Assembly (NCBI GenBank): GCA_030637515.1
Contig: DAOWGM010000051.1
Span: forward strand, 62,001-126,000
Direction of reading: 5' to 3'
DNA from: Bacteroidales bacterium
GTDB taxonomy: Bacteria > Bacteroidota > Bacteroidia > Bacteroidales > UBA12077
Length of the DNA stretch: 64,000 bases
Numbering within the stretch: the first letter of the stretch is position 1; every line of letters starts with the position of its first letter. The notes under the pieces are model-generated. The model was not told the DNA's origin. It did no database searches and saw only the letters and a program-made list of their open reading frames with translations. The translations under genes were made by a program, and so were the position numbers. Of this stretch, positions 1-7,690 are shown one piece after another.

Positions 1-720
1 GCTTCCAGCCATAAGCCAAATTCCATCCCATTGACCAGGAATATCATCGTAATCATCTTCGAGTCTGTCACCTTGAAAAGTAATAGGAGATTCAAGTGTT
101 CCATCTGCAAGAATTGTTCCCGCAACATATAGTCTTGAATTCTTATGAAAATGTAAAATTGCTCCGGGTTCAATAGTAAGAACACAAAGTGAATCTACCA
201 ACATTGAATTGTAAATCAGATATGGTTTATTGGCTGTCCATGTTTCTGTTTCAATTATTTCACCATTAATAAGGTTAACATCTTGTCCCCATGCTATAAG
301 GTTAATATCTTGTTGAGTATTATTAAATGAAAAAACGATTGAATCCTGAACAACAAGAGGTAAATCAGAATTATTTGGGTCAATAGTAACTTCAACAAAA
401 ATATAAAGACTGTCTTTTGCTCTTAACTCAATATCATTTAACCTTTTTCCAGGAAATCCATCAATATTTAATCTGTATGGAGAGTTTTCACCTCCGGCAA
501 GATAAATCGAAGAAAGATTTATATTTTTATTGTATGGGTTTTTTACTGTAAATCTTTGTGTTGCTGTGCCAATAGTAGTAAATACAGTATCAAATAATAT
601 GGTGTCTTGTGAAAAAATTAAGTGTGCATCCGACGAAGTGTTAAATTCTTCCTTTTCGCATGCAAAAAATATCGGGAAAAATAATAAGAGAGGGAAAATA
701 TGTTTTAAAATCCTGAACAT
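1..720 (-). CDS. Surface lipoprotein, beta-helix-like, 3' end outside window (partial)
   Basis: I translated this from the minus strand. It starts at an ATG at 718-720 and stays open to the window edge, giving 240 visible residues. The N-terminus is a hydrophobic stretch ending in a lipobox (FFACEKE, Cys21), so the product is probably a lipid-anchored envelope protein. Residues about 35-140 look like a beta-sandwich (DTVFTTIG, then FTVKNPYNK). From about residue 165 there are phrases typical of Bacteroidota right-handed beta-helix proteins (TIEPGAILHF, LYVAGTILADGT, QWDGIWLMAG). The exact function is unknown. It diverges from the GNAT gene across about 180 bp. Confidence 0.75.
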   Translation of the reverse strand, partial: MFRILKHIFPLLLFFPIFFACEKEEFNTSSDAHLIFSQDTILFDTVFTTIGTATQRFTVKNPYNKNINLSSIYLAGGENSPYRLNIDGFPGKRLNDIELRAKDSLYIFVEVTIDPNNSDLPLVVQDSIVFSFNNTQQDINLIAWGQDVNLINGEIIETETWTANKPYLIYNSMLVDSLCVLTIEPGAILHFHKNSRLYVAGTILADGTLESPITFQGDRLEDDYDDIPGQWDGIWLMAGS

Positions 721-861
721 TTTGATTTATTCATTTTCGGTTTGCTAAATAACATAAAATAAACGATATAATCTATGTAAAATTTTAAATTCACCCGATT
801 TTTTATTAAAATTGGTATAGTTTTTATATTTAAATATGAAGGTGAAATTTAAATAATTGTT

Positions 862-869
862 TACATTTG
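862..869 (+). promoter_or_regulatory. -7 promoter element (TACATTTG)
   Basis: This is an exact match to the Bacteroidota sigma -7 consensus TAnnTTTG, 34 bp before the ATG of the GNAT gene. I see no clear -33 TTTG at the usual spacing, so the call rests on the -7 element and its position. Confidence 0.4.
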
Positions 870-903
870 TTATTATTAGATATTAATATATCCCTTTGTA
901 GGT

Positions 904-1404
904 ATGCAAGTAGAAAAAGCAAAAGCAGGTAATGTTCTTGAAGTAATGTATTTATTGCAACATTGCATTGATGATTTTAATGAAAATAGCATTTATCAAT
1001 GGAATACTTCCTATCCAGATTATTTCCGATTACTTCGCGAAGTTGAAGAAGGGAAATTATACGTTATAAAAAATAAAGGAGTTTGTATAGGGACTGTAAC
1101 TTTCGACGAGCAACAGGAATTAGCTTTCGATGAAATTGAATGGAAAAATAAATCAGATAAATTTATTGTAATACATCGTATTGCAGTATTTCCTACATGG
1201 CAGAAAAAAGGAATAGGAAGAATGCTTATTGAATTTGCTGAGAAGTTTGCAAAAGAAAATAATTATAAATCGATTCGTTTAGATGTTGCCAGTTCAAGCA
1301 GCCATTTAATAAAGCTATACGAAAGTATTGGTTATTCTTTTACTGGAGATATTTTATATCCAAAGCAAAAGGAACCATTTAAGTGTCTTGAGAAAGTAAT
1401 TTAA
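904..1404 (+). CDS. GNAT family N-acetyltransferase
   Basis: This is a 166-residue single-domain acetyl-CoA-dependent N-acetyltransferase of the GNAT fold. The acetyl-CoA pyrophosphate-binding motif A is visible at about residues 96-112 (HRIAVFPTWQKKGIGRML, with Q/RxxGxG as QKKGIG). The C-terminal strand and helix pattern is present in YESIGYSFTGDI. The length is normal for the family. The substrate cannot be read from sequence; small-molecule amines or protein N-termini are both possible. The gene stands alone, with its own -7 element upstream and a strong terminator directly downstream. Confidence 0.85.
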   Translation: MQVEKAKAGNVLEVMYLLQHCIDDFNENSIYQWNTSYPDYFRLLREVEEGKLYVIKNKGVCIGTVTFDEQQELAFDEIEWKNKSDKFIVIHRIAVFPTWQKKGIGRMLIEFAEKFAKENNYKSIRLDVASSSSHLIKLYESIGYSFTGDILYPKQKEPFKCLEKVI

Positions 1405-1426
1405 GATATTTGTAAAATAAAATAAG

Positions 1427-1450
1427 GGAGCTTCAAGCTCCTTTTTTTTT
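1427..1450 (+). terminator. Rho-independent terminator of the GNAT gene
   Basis: A 6-bp stem (GGAGCT / AGCTCC, loop TCA) is followed by a run of nine T, 22 bp after the stop codon. Confidence 0.8.
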
Positions 1451-1455
1451 ATATA

Positions 1456-1480
1456 AAAGTCCGGTAACCAACCGGACTTT
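1456..1480 (-). terminator. Hairpin downstream of the TolC-like gene
   Basis: Perfect 10-bp arms (AAAGTCCGGT / ACCGGACTTT) with a 5-base loop lie about 105 bp beyond the stop of the minus-strand TolC-like gene. Together with the preceding hairpin it separates two convergent genes. Confidence 0.55.
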
Positions 1481-1585
1481 ATGAAAAGCAAATTTTGAAT
1501 GAAAAACCAACTATTAATCCTAAACTATAAATAAATCGTTGAATATTAAATAACCCTAAAATTTAATCATGAAAAGTGATTTCGT

Positions 1586-2932
1586 TTATAGTGTAATTTG
1601 CTCTCCTCTATAAAATTCTAATATTTTTGTTCTAAAAATATACTCATATTTAGCTTGTGCTAAATCAGATTTCGTTTTATTTAAATTGTTCTTAGCAGTT
1701 TTATATTCTAAAATATCTACTAAACCAACCTCATACTTTTGTTCCGTATATCTAAAGGCTTCTTCCATTGACTCAACTGCCTCCAGATTTGCAGTATATC
1801 TATCCATAGCAGCTATAGCCAAAGCTCGCGCTTGTTGAATGCTTTTATATAGATTTTGTTTTTGTAGGTCAAGATATAATCGAGAATCAGCAAGATTTAT
1901 TTTTGCCTTACTTATTGCAGTTCCTGTATTCCAATTATTAAAAATAGGAACCCTCAAAGACACATATATTGCTTGTGATGCATTATCCGATATTTGATCC
2001 ATATAAGGATAATTTGAAGTTGGATCTACAATATTTGTTGCTATTTCATTATATCTTGATTGGTACTGATATCCAAAGAATATACTAGGGCTTATTCTTC
2101 CATAAGAAATTGCAAGGCTTTTCTCAGAACTTTTTAGCATAAGTTCAGCACTTTTAATTTCAGGTAAGAAACCTATAGCTTCTGAAAAAACAGTCTTTAC
2201 GTCTGAAATTTCATCTGACAAAGTAATGTCTGGTATCTCAGGAAATACAATTTCAAAGTTATCAGTTTCACTAAGATTTAAAAGTTGAGTTATATCCAGA
2301 TATGAAATATTTAAATTATTATTAGCATCAGTAAGGCTTGCTTTTTCCATTGCAGCCTGAGATTCGATTAATAACAAATCGCCTTTAGCAGCATTTCCTA
2401 TTTCAACAAGTCTCTTTGTTTTTTGAATTTGTTCTAATGTAATATCAAGTTGTTGTTGTGCGTTATCTCTTAGTTCTTTATTTAGTAATATTTGAAGATA
2501 GGCTGTAGAAACATTTAATGTGATATCGTTTTTTACTTTTTCAACAGTTTGTAGTTGAGATAAAAGATCGTATTTATTCTTTTTTATCGTATTAAAGTTT
2601 TGCAAACCACTAAATACAGTTATTTCAGTTGTAGCTGAAACACTTCCTCCTTGGAAACTTTGATTTTCATAAGTGTAAGTTTCAGTATTTAAAGTTTTAC
2701 CGGAATTATAATAATGATTACCATTCGCATTCGCATTTGGCAGTATTTCCATTAATGATTGAAAATGAGTTTTATCAGCTGTTTCTGCAGTTAATTCCTG
2801 TCTTTTTACAGTAATGTTATTCTCAATTGCATAATTAATACAATCTTCTAAAGTCCATGATTCTTGGGCTTGCGAAACTGTAACTAAAGTAAATAATGCG
2901 ATTAATATTAATAATATTCGGTTTGATTTCAT
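1586..2932 (-). CDS. TolC family outer membrane efflux protein
   Basis: This 448-residue protein has a signal peptide (cleavage likely after SQAQ, about residue 22) and then the repeated long-helix pattern of outer membrane efflux proteins (OEP/TolC). Typical phrases are LEDCINYAIENN near the N-terminus, LEYKTAKNNLNKTKSDLAQAK near the C-terminus and two coiled-coil halves. It would form the trimeric outer membrane channel of a tripartite efflux pump or type I exporter. The inner-membrane and adaptor partners that usually adjoin such a gene are absent from this window, so the exported substrate is unknown. The upstream region holds the five-copy motif array shared with the divergent 3293 gene. 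Confidence 0.88.
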   Translation of the reverse strand: MKSNRILLILIALFTLVTVSQAQESWTLEDCINYAIENNITVKRQELTAETADKTHFQSLMEILPNANANGNHYYNSGKTLNTETYTYENQSFQGGSVSATTEITVFSGLQNFNTIKKNKYDLLSQLQTVEKVKNDITLNVSTAYLQILLNKELRDNAQQQLDITLEQIQKTKRLVEIGNAAKGDLLLIESQAAMEKASLTDANNNLNISYLDITQLLNLSETDNFEIVFPEIPDITLSDEISDVKTVFSEAIGFLPEIKSAELMLKSSEKSLAISYGRISPSIFFGYQYQSRYNEIATNIVDPTSNYPYMDQISDNASQAIYVSLRVPIFNNWNTGTAISKAKINLADSRLYLDLQKQNLYKSIQQARALAIAAMDRYTANLEAVESMEEAFRYTEQKYEVGLVDILEYKTAKNNLNKTKSDLAQAKYEYIFRTKILEFYRGEQITL

Positions 2933-3292
2933 TTTAGTATTCTTTATTTAATATTCAACATAAATTCATTTTCAAGTTATCATATATTGTGCCATGCATT
3001 TTAATGTTCTGCAAATCAATATTTAACATTGTAATTGTTATGCCTTTAATTTACATGAGGTGAACGATAATGAAACACACTGTGTACGATAATGAACAAA
3101 TAGTTTCTTTCAATCAAATTTATAAATTATAACGTTAATTTAGGAATATCCTACGATAAACTTACAAACCATAACGATAAAAAAGTGGTGAAAAAATATT
3201 TGACCAGAAAATATACTTTAGTACCATCAAAAAATAGAATGGGAATCTTATTAAAATCGGATAAAAAATCATAAAAAGAATTTACTTGTACA
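2933..3292. other. 360-bp divergent intergenic region
   Basis: This stretch has no convincing ORF. It separates the TolC-like gene (minus) from the 3293/3605 pair (plus). It contains the five-copy 9-bp motif array described separately at 3063-3181. I found no clean -33/-7 promoter pair; the best plus-strand -7 candidate is TACTTTAG at 3214-3221, one mismatch from consensus. Confidence 0.6.
3063..3181 (+). promoter_or_regulatory. Array of five spaced 9-bp direct repeats (WACGWTAAW), LytTR-like sites
   Basis: Five same-strand copies lie at 3063-3071 (AACGATAAT), 3085-3093 (TACGATAAT), 3131-3139 (AACGTTAAT), 3152-3160 (TACGATAAA) and 3173-3181 (AACGATAAA). Start-to-start spacings are 22, 46, 21 and 21 bp, that is about two or four helical turns. 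LytTR-domain regulators such as AgrA bind pairs of 9-bp direct repeats with centres about 21-22 bp apart; the 3131 copy fits the published AgrA-type consensus and the others differ mainly at one position. The array could serve either divergent gene. The binding protein is an inference; a membrane LytTR gene is present at 17872. Confidence 0.55.
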
Positions 3293-3583
3293 ATGAATAC
3301 AATTAGTGTAAGTGTTAGGATAAAAGAAAGATCTGAAAAAGTAAACCTTATTCTTTTCCAGAAAATTTATTCAACACCTTACGGGATAGTTAATCATTGG
3401 TCAACAAACAAGAATTCAGATTACAGATTAGAAGTAATAATTGATGAAGATGATTTAAGTGTTAATCCGATGAAAATTACTAAAGCTCTAAATATTCTGA
3501 CAGATGAAACTGAGATAGCTGATCAGATTATAATTGAGTTATATGGAACAAAGAGTTTGTATAAAACTCATTTTTTAATTTAA
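3293..3583 (+). CDS. Small protein of unknown function, partner of pseudo-trypsin
   Basis: I do not recognise this 96-residue protein. It has no signal peptide or membrane segment. The predicted pattern is alternating strands and helices (ISVSVRIKER, LEVIIDEDDL, then a helix around PMKITKALNIL), so it is probably a small soluble alpha/beta domain. It ends 21 bp before the trypsin-fold gene and is surely co-transcribed with it. Small domains that co-occur with trypsin-like proteins are known from bacterial conflict and signalling systems (effector-associated and TRYPCO domains). That association is only a contextual hypothesis here. Confidence 0.65.
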   Translation: MNTISVSVRIKERSEKVNLILFQKIYSTPYGIVNHWSTNKNSDYRLEVIIDEDDLSVNPMKITKALNILTDETEIADQIIIELYGTKSLYKTHFLI

Positions 3584-3604
3584 ACTCTGATAAATACACG
3601 CCCC

Positions 3605-4441
3605 ATGTATAGAGAAATTTGGAAAAAATGCTGCGAATCTGTTTGTCAACTTAGTTTTTATAGCTCTGAAGGTATAAAGCTTTTATCGATTACAGGTTTT
3701 AAGGCGTATGGAGATTTTTTAGTAACGGATAATTATATAAATAAAATATATAAAGCTACAGAAGTAGCTTTAAGATTTGTAGAGTCTGATGGATTTACAG
3801 AGAAAGTTTGTGTGAAGATGTCGATGAATGAGTTCAAAAAGAGAATTATTAAAGATGTAGATAATAAAGCTGCTGAATTTGTTGCAATAAATATAAATTT
3901 AGATGTATTAAAAGATATTCCTTCTCTCAAATTAAACAAAAATAAAGTAATTGAAATAGGGCAACCTATTGCTTTGCTTGGATATCAATTGGAACAGGAT
4001 AATTTAGCAATAAAGACTGGGATTCTTTCATCTGCATTCAAGCAAAAGAATGGCTTAAAGTATTTTCAGATAAATTCAAGTATAAAACAAGGAAATTCAG
4101 GTAGTCCTTTAGTAAATGCAGAAACAGGAGAGGTTATTGGAATTATTGGATATAAGCTTGCTTCAATAACTCAGTCGCATAAAAGGATGAAACAAATTAT
4201 TAATAAAAATCTGGCAATTCTGAAGAAAAGCCAGGGCGTTTTTAATGTAGAAGAAATTGATCCTGTACAAGTATTAATTGCAAATCAGAATCAGATAAAG
4301 CATATTACAAATGAAATATACAAAACAGCAACAATGACAACCGGGTTTGCTTTAGATATTTCATATGTACATAACTTATTCGAAGATTTCACCGATGCTG
4401 AAGTTTCGCAATCTTCAATGGGACTTCAAATCGGTGTATAG
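3605..4441 (+). CDS. Trypsin-fold (S1/HtrA-like) protein lacking the catalytic His
   Basis: This 278-residue protein has a chymotrypsin-like fold without a signal peptide, so it is probably cytoplasmic. The oxyanion-hole and nucleophile motif is intact as QGNSGSPLV (Ser165), followed by GEVIGIIGYK as in HtrA-type proteases. The segment that normally carries the catalytic His (TNNHV) reads LVTDNYINK, with Tyr44 in the His place, and there is no His at all before Ser165. The Asp position aligns with Glu91 (AAEFVAIN). It is therefore likely a pseudo-protease or binding module. The C-terminal 70 residues are a separate region of unknown role. It forms a two-gene unit with the 3293 gene. Confidence 0.75.
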   Translation: MYREIWKKCCESVCQLSFYSSEGIKLLSITGFKAYGDFLVTDNYINKIYKATEVALRFVESDGFTEKVCVKMSMNEFKKRIIKDVDNKAAEFVAININLDVLKDIPSLKLNKNKVIEIGQPIALLGYQLEQDNLAIKTGILSSAFKQKNGLKYFQINSSIKQGNSGSPLVNAETGEVIGIIGYKLASITQSHKRMKQIINKNLAILKKSQGVFNVEEIDPVQVLIANQNQIKHITNEIYKTATMTTGFALDISYVHNLFEDFTDAEVSQSSMGLQIGV

Positions 4442-4470
4442 TTCCTTAATGTAAGATGGTTTAGGTTAAA

Positions 4471-4497
4471 AGGGCTGTTTATTAACAGCCCTTTTTT
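4471..4497. terminator. Bidirectional terminator between pseudo-trypsin gene and xseB
   Basis: A 9-bp stem (AGGGCTGTT / AACAGCCCT, loop TATT) carries six T on the plus strand and a TTTT tract on the minus strand. It serves the convergent genes ending at 4441 and 4518. Confidence 0.8.
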
Positions 4498-4517
4498 AAT
4501 TACTTAAATTAGAAATT

Positions 4518-4721
4518 CTATTCAGTTTCGATATTGTCGAGGATTTTTTGAACTTCATCTTCTGTATGTTTTAATTTCTTTTTACATAAACTAATCAAAA
4601 CAGAAACTCGTTTAACCTTTTCTGATAAATTGTCAATATCGGGCTCTCCATCTTCAAATTCCTTTAATATATTTTCTAATTCAATTATTGCTTCTGAATA
4701 TGATATTTCTTTTTTTGCCAT
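4518..4721 (-). CDS. xseB: Exodeoxyribonuclease VII small subunit
   Basis: This 67-residue protein matches the XseB family in length and pattern: YSEAIIELENILKEFEDGE, then a second helix ending in a charged tail. Several XseB helical hairpins bind each XseA to form the nuclease that degrades single-stranded DNA to oligonucleotides. It starts 3 bp after the stop of the TPR histidine kinase at 4725, so it is translated from the tail of that operon. xseA lies about 5.3 kb upstream on the same strand, with two kinase genes between, although the two subunits are usually encoded side by side. Confidence 0.9.
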   Translation of the reverse strand: MAKKEISYSEAIIELENILKEFEDGEPDIDNLSEKVKRVSVLISLCKKKLKHTEDEVQKILDNIETE

Positions 4722-4724
4722 CTT

Positions 4725-7640
4725 TTATTTTTTTGATATAGTAAATTTAAATGTACTACCGATATTTTCCTCACTTTTCACCCATATTTTTCCGCCATGT
4801 TTTTCAACAAATTCACGGCATAGAATCAGACCTAAACCACTACCTTGTTCTTCAGAGGTGCCAGAAGTAGAATGATGAATATCAATTCTGAATAATTTTT
4901 TAATATTTTCCTCACTAATACCAACACCATTATCCATTACTGAAATTTCAGTATAATCATTTGAATCTTTTTTACTTATTCTAATAAAACTATTTTTATT
5001 TGAGAACTTTATGGCATTTGAGACTAAATTTCTGAGGATTACAGTAATCATATCTGCATCGGCAAGTATAATATAATCTGTCGGAATTTCATTTATAAGA
5101 TTTATTTTCTTTTTATCAGCATTTATTATAAGCTGATTAAATATCTTATTTATTATTTCTGAAAGATCTATTTCTCTGGGTGAAAACTGTATTTCCCCAC
5201 GTTGTGTTCTCGACCAATGAAGTAAATTTTCGAGTAATTCCAGTAAATCATCAGCCGAATTATATATTATCTCAAGGGATTCTTTAACTTCATTTTCAGA
5301 GAAATTGGAATAGTTTTCGAATAAATACAGTGCTAATCCATGCAATGCATTAAAAGGGTTTCGCAAGTCATGAGCAATAATTGAAAAAAATTTGTCCTTT
5401 GTTGCGTTTAATATTTTTAAATCGTCTTCTGATTCTTTAAGTAACTTATTAGCTTTATCAACTTCATTTATTTTTTCTTTGAGAAGAACATTGGTCTTTC
5501 GTTTAGATAAATATTGATTAAAGATAAGAATTACTGAAATCAAGGTTATTAATACAATAACAAACAATAGATTTCTGACATTTTTTTGCTTTTTCAGTTC
5601 AAGATCTTTGAATTTTTTTTCAGCAGTTAATTCTGTAATTTCATTTTCAATTCTTGAGATCTCACTATAACTTTCTTCTAATTCAAAATTCATTTGTATT
5701 TCAACTAACCGCTGCGAATTCAATTTAGAAGTTATGGAATCTTTAATATTTGTAAAGTTTATATAATATTCTAAAGCTTTACCTTTTTCTTCTGTATTAT
5801 TATAATAGGTAAAAAGTTCAAAATAAGCATTTTTAATAATTTCAAGATTGTTGAATCTTTGACCAATTTTCAATGAATTATTAATATTTTCTAATCCTTC
5901 AATATCAAGACCTTCATTTAATTGAATTACACCTATTTTTTTATTACAAGCAGCTGTTAAAAAAAGATCACCAGTTTTCTTACAAAGTTCAATAGTTCTG
6001 CTGTAGTATTCCAAGGCATCATCAGGTTTGTTAATAGCAATGTAGAAGTTGCCGATATCATTTAAAATATCGCTAACACCTTTAATGTCGCCAATGTCTT
6101 CTCTTAATTGTAAAGCTTCTTTAAGATAAGTTATAGAATTGGGATAATCTTTCATTTCTAGATTTACATTTCCAAGACTTTTCAAAGAGTTTGCAATATT
6201 TATTTTATCACCAACTTCTTTGCGAAGGTTTAATGATTCTGTATAGTAGTTAAGTGCCTCAGATGCATTGCCCGATTTTAAATACGTATTACCTATAATA
6301 TGCAGAGAATAAGCAATTTCTTTTTTATTACCCAAACTTCTTTTTATTGTCAAACTTCTTGAGTACGATTCGAGTGCTTTTGAGTAATTGCTTATATCTT
6401 CGTAAATTATTCCAATATTTGTAAGTATTGAAGCTACTTTACTTTGTTCTCCTTTGCCTTGCCATATTCTTAAAGCTTGTAAGTAATTCTCTAAAGCAAG
6501 ATCGTATTTATTTAATTTTTTATAAATATTACCAATTTGGTTAATAGAACCAGCAATGTATGATAGGTTGCCAATTTTTCTATAGTTAGCAAGAGACTTA
6601 TTAAAATATTCTAGAGCTTCGGTATATTTGTCCTGTTTTCTATAAACCAGACCAATGTTGTTCTGAGACTGTGCAATTCCTAAAATATCATTTATATTCT
6701 CTCTGATTTTTAAAGAAGATAGATAAAATTCAAGTGCATTATCATTATCATTAATTGACCAGTAAATATTACCAATATAATTATATGATGCCGCAGTTTG
6801 CTTTTTATTACCTGCTTCTGCTCTTAGTTCCAGCGCTTTAGAGTTGTAATCTAATGCCTTTTTAAATTCACCAATATCTTTATATACTATTCCAATACTA
6901 CTTAACATGGTAGCTTCTCCTGGAGTATTATTATGTTCGCGATAAATCTCTAAAGCTTTCTCAAAATAAAATAATGAACTATCATAATTGCTTTTAGTCC
7001 AATACAAGCTCCCTATATATTTTAATGAATTAGCAATTTCACTCTGGTCTAAAGCTAAATTAGAAGTTTCAAGTGCTTTCTGGTGATACTCAAATGCTTC
7101 ACCATATTCTCCTAACAACTTATATATGATTCCAATATTATTATAAGCCTCAGAGATTTTATTGTTTTTCTCAGCAAGGTAAAGGTTTAAAGGTTTTTGA
7201 TAATAGAATAGTGCATTATTATAATTACTTAACGATTTTTCAGAATCTCCAAGTTTCGTATAAATATAAATTTTATAATCTGAGGAACGTTGGTCAAAGA
7301 AATAATTCAGTGCTTTTTCGTAGAATTCAATGGCAGGCTGAAAGCGACTCATTTCAAAATAAGCATCTGCAATATGAATATTAGAAACTGCAATTGAGTT
7401 TTTATTTTTATTCTTTGTAGATATCTCGAGAGATTTTCCTGCAAATGTCAAACTCTTATTTACGTCTTTTAAAATATAGGCTTCTGAAAGTTGCCATAAT
7501 AAAGGAACTGACTTTTCTTCCTTAGTTTTCTTTAAAACATTCTCAAGGCTGTCACTAACAGCCTGATTTGCACCTAAAACATTTACAGCATTTAAACTTA
7601 AAATTATGAAGGATAATATGAAAATCCTGATTAGACTCAT
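4725..7640 (-). CDS. TPR-repeat hybrid membrane sensor histidine kinase (orphan)
   Basis: This 971-residue kinase begins with a signal peptide (about residues 1-24). It is followed by about 14 tetratricopeptide repeats (residues about 40-640, with recurring Y..AL.YY..AL phrases), one transmembrane helix (about 690-708), a coiled coil, and a HisKA domain with phospho-acceptor His757 (IIAHDLRNPF). The HATPase_c domain has an N box (LRNLVSNAIKFS), G1 (DNGVGIS) and G2 (GSGLGL). The TPR part is outside the cytoplasm and probably binds a protein or peptide ligand. There is no receiver domain and no response regulator nearby. It is paralogous to the 7691 gene 50 bp upstream, with the same spacing of 67 residues from TM start to His. 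Confidence 0.9.
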   Translation of the reverse strand: MSLIRIFILSFIILSLNAVNVLGANQAVSDSLENVLKKTKEEKSVPLLWQLSEAYILKDVNKSLTFAGKSLEISTKNKNKNSIAVSNIHIADAYFEMSRFQPAIEFYEKALNYFFDQRSSDYKIYIYTKLGDSEKSLSNYNNALFYYQKPLNLYLAEKNNKISEAYNNIGIIYKLLGEYGEAFEYHQKALETSNLALDQSEIANSLKYIGSLYWTKSNYDSSLFYFEKALEIYREHNNTPGEATMLSSIGIVYKDIGEFKKALDYNSKALELRAEAGNKKQTAASYNYIGNIYWSINDNDNALEFYLSSLKIRENINDILGIAQSQNNIGLVYRKQDKYTEALEYFNKSLANYRKIGNLSYIAGSINQIGNIYKKLNKYDLALENYLQALRIWQGKGEQSKVASILTNIGIIYEDISNYSKALESYSRSLTIKRSLGNKKEIAYSLHIIGNTYLKSGNASEALNYYTESLNLRKEVGDKINIANSLKSLGNVNLEMKDYPNSITYLKEALQLREDIGDIKGVSDILNDIGNFYIAINKPDDALEYYSRTIELCKKTGDLFLTAACNKKIGVIQLNEGLDIEGLENINNSLKIGQRFNNLEIIKNAYFELFTYYNNTEEKGKALEYYINFTNIKDSITSKLNSQRLVEIQMNFELEESYSEISRIENEITELTAEKKFKDLELKKQKNVRNLLFVIVLITLISVILIFNQYLSKRKTNVLLKEKINEVDKANKLLKESEDDLKILNATKDKFFSIIAHDLRNPFNALHGLALYLFENYSNFSENEVKESLEIIYNSADDLLELLENLLHWSRTQRGEIQFSPREIDLSEIINKIFNQLIINADKKKINLINEIPTDYIILADADMITVILRNLVSNAIKFSNKNSFIRISKKDSNDYTEISVMDNGVGISEENIKKLFRIDIHHSTSGTSEEQGSGLGLILCREFVEKHGGKIWVKSEENIGSTFKFTISKK

Positions 7641-7690
7641 GCAAATGTTCTGTAAATTTTATTTTTGAACTTTTTTCTACTATCTCTTTA

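Noticed and set aside
530-748. 72-codon plus-strand frame at the left edge
   Set aside because: It is antisense to the lipoprotein gene at 1-720, which has a clear lipobox and sensible protein sequence.
3063-3181. CRISPR-like array
   Set aside because: The repeats are only 9 bp, spacers are short and uneven, and no cas genes are present; a regulatory array fits better.
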